Position numbers and translations under genes: made by a program. This document shows positions 5,620 to 6,163 of a stretch of DNA of 6,163 nucleotides, one piece after another (positions within the stretch are counted from its first letter, which is position 1; every line of letters starts with the position of its first letter). Under the pieces are notes generated by a model. That model saw only the letters and a program-made list of their open reading frames with translations. It searched no databases and was not told the DNA's origin. The DNA is taken from NCBI GenBank assembly GCA_030834045.1, contig JAURFZ010000083.1, positions 1 to 6,163 of the forward strand. Direction: 5' to 3'. The stretch is from Burkholderiales bacterium. Lineage in GTDB: Bacteria > Pseudomonadota > Gammaproteobacteria > Burkholderiales > Burkholderiaceae_A.

Positions 5620-6163
5620 GTACTGTCAAAAAACTCGCTCACACGATTTGGGCGTGTAACGGAAGCGAAGTTACTGATGGGCTTGAAGTTCTCGGTGGTA
5701 GTAGGGCAGCAATCCAGCGAGTCGGGACTCATTTTTATTGGGCGATTCGTGTTTTTTGGGGCGTCTTGGGGGCCAAGAACCTGGTTATGAAGACCCTGAT
5801 GCGTGCGCTCTGCGTTGTAATGGGCCACGTACTGCTTTATCACGTACTCCACCGAGGCCCGAGTCATTGGGCAATAAAACTGCAAACACTCCGTCTTAAT
5901 CGACTTCACCCAGCGTTCGGCAAAGGCATTGAGGTTTGGACTGTAGGGGGGCAGGCGTACAGGGCGAACCCCTGCATCCTTTAGCAGCCTGCGGAAACCT
6001 CTGCAGTACTTCTTATCCCCATCATGAAGAAGGTTTGGCGCCCCAGCTGCGGCCACGCTGAGCCATCTCAAGAATCAGGCGCTCGGTCTCAGGCTTAATG
6101 CGTGGGCGGCCGGGCCCTTTACGATTCTTTATTCTCGGTGACAGTTTATTTAATACAAAAAGT
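5620..6163 (-). mobile_element. Remnant of a DDE insertion sequence (IS481/IS3-like), running off the right edge
   Basis: The segment carries a decayed integrase-core transposase. Its left border is not fixed: the natural transposase stop is at 5671-5673 and elements of this type usually end within about 50-100 bp of it. TGTCA at 5624-5628 is a candidate tip, since IS481-type ends begin with TGT. Transposase-like coding continues to the right edge, so the other end lies outside the window. I see no target duplication. The element lies about 150 bp after the methyltransferase stop and marks an accessory or rearranged region. Confidence 0.6.
5671..6163 (-). pseudogene. Integrase-core (rve) transposase, internally deleted and frameshifted
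   Basis: Reading on the minus strand from the right edge, one frame gives NRKGPGRPRIKPETERLILE then RSWG (to about 6040), the helix-turn-helix end of this transposase family. It then meets a stop at 6022-6024. Another frame resumes with LLHDGDKKYCRGFRRLL, PPYSPNLNAFAERWVKSIKTE and HYNAERTHQGL, the C-terminal half of the DDE core with the second Asp and the Glu. Roughly 120 residues, including the strand with the first catalytic Asp, are missing at a junction near 6033-6042. A further slip at the A-run near 5732-5736 moves the expected tail, ESRLAGLLPYYHREL, into the first frame, ending at TAA 5671-5673. Without the slip the core frame runs on to a stop at 5535-5537 through unrelated sequence. 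The N-terminus lies beyond the window. It cannot make an active transposase. Confidence 0.8.

Noticed and set aside
5510..5659. 49-codon plus-strand ORF after AGGA, behind GATAAAAT that resembles a -10 box
   Set aside because: There is no matching -35, the product is an unfamiliar Cys-containing peptide, and the ORF runs into the insertion-sequence remnant. It could be the start of a gene cut by the element, but this cannot be supported.
5622..6145. ACTGTCA (5622-5628) and TGACAGT (6139-6145) as terminal inverted repeats of the insertion sequence
   Set aside because: The match is only 7 bp, no target duplication flanks it, and transposase-like coding (NKLSPRIKNRKGPGRP) crosses the right copy, so the element probably extends past the window. 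The left copy alone may still be a real tip.

Overview
The window looks like a chromosomal accessory segment from a Gram-negative bacterium, most likely a proteobacterium. The grounds are moderate GC content, canonical Shine-Dalgarno sites, envelope-type glycosyltransferase and lysine-methyltransferase-like families, and a decayed insertion sequence. Genus cannot be read from the sequence.

Layout. Positions 1-124 may hold only the last codons of a plus-strand gene entering from the left. A bidirectional terminator at 125-152 separates it from a convergent minus-strand gene (166-1350). That gene encodes a 394-residue protein with no signal peptide, built from polyproline/PG/PT linkers, three copies of an Asn/Asp/Gly-rich repeat (A) and two copies of a helical domain (B), in the order A1-A2-B1-A3-B2. 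It has a perfect ribosome binding site. A divergent intergenic region of about 280 bp carries a candidate minus-strand promoter and a possible 43-codon ORF (1477-1608). Then follow, on the plus strand, a two-domain glycosyltransferase (GT2 plus GT4-like, 732 aa, 1628-3826) and, 112 bp later, a class I SAM-dependent methyltransferase with a MethyTransf_Reg-type domain (511 aa, 3939-5474). This is the family that includes the rickettsial outer-membrane-protein lysine methyltransferases. From about 5620 to the right edge lies the remnant of a DDE (integrase-core) insertion sequence. Its transposase has a large internal deletion and a C-terminal frameshift.

How it may work together (inference). 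The two plus-strand genes are probably co-transcribed. A glycosyltransferase beside a protein-lysine-methyltransferase-like enzyme suggests modification of a surface or secreted polymer or protein. The divergent Pro/Thr/Lys-containing repeat protein has linkers of the kind that are often O-glycosylated, plus several lysines, so it is a candidate substrate. Nothing in the sequence proves that link; conservation of the three-gene arrangement would be the first test.
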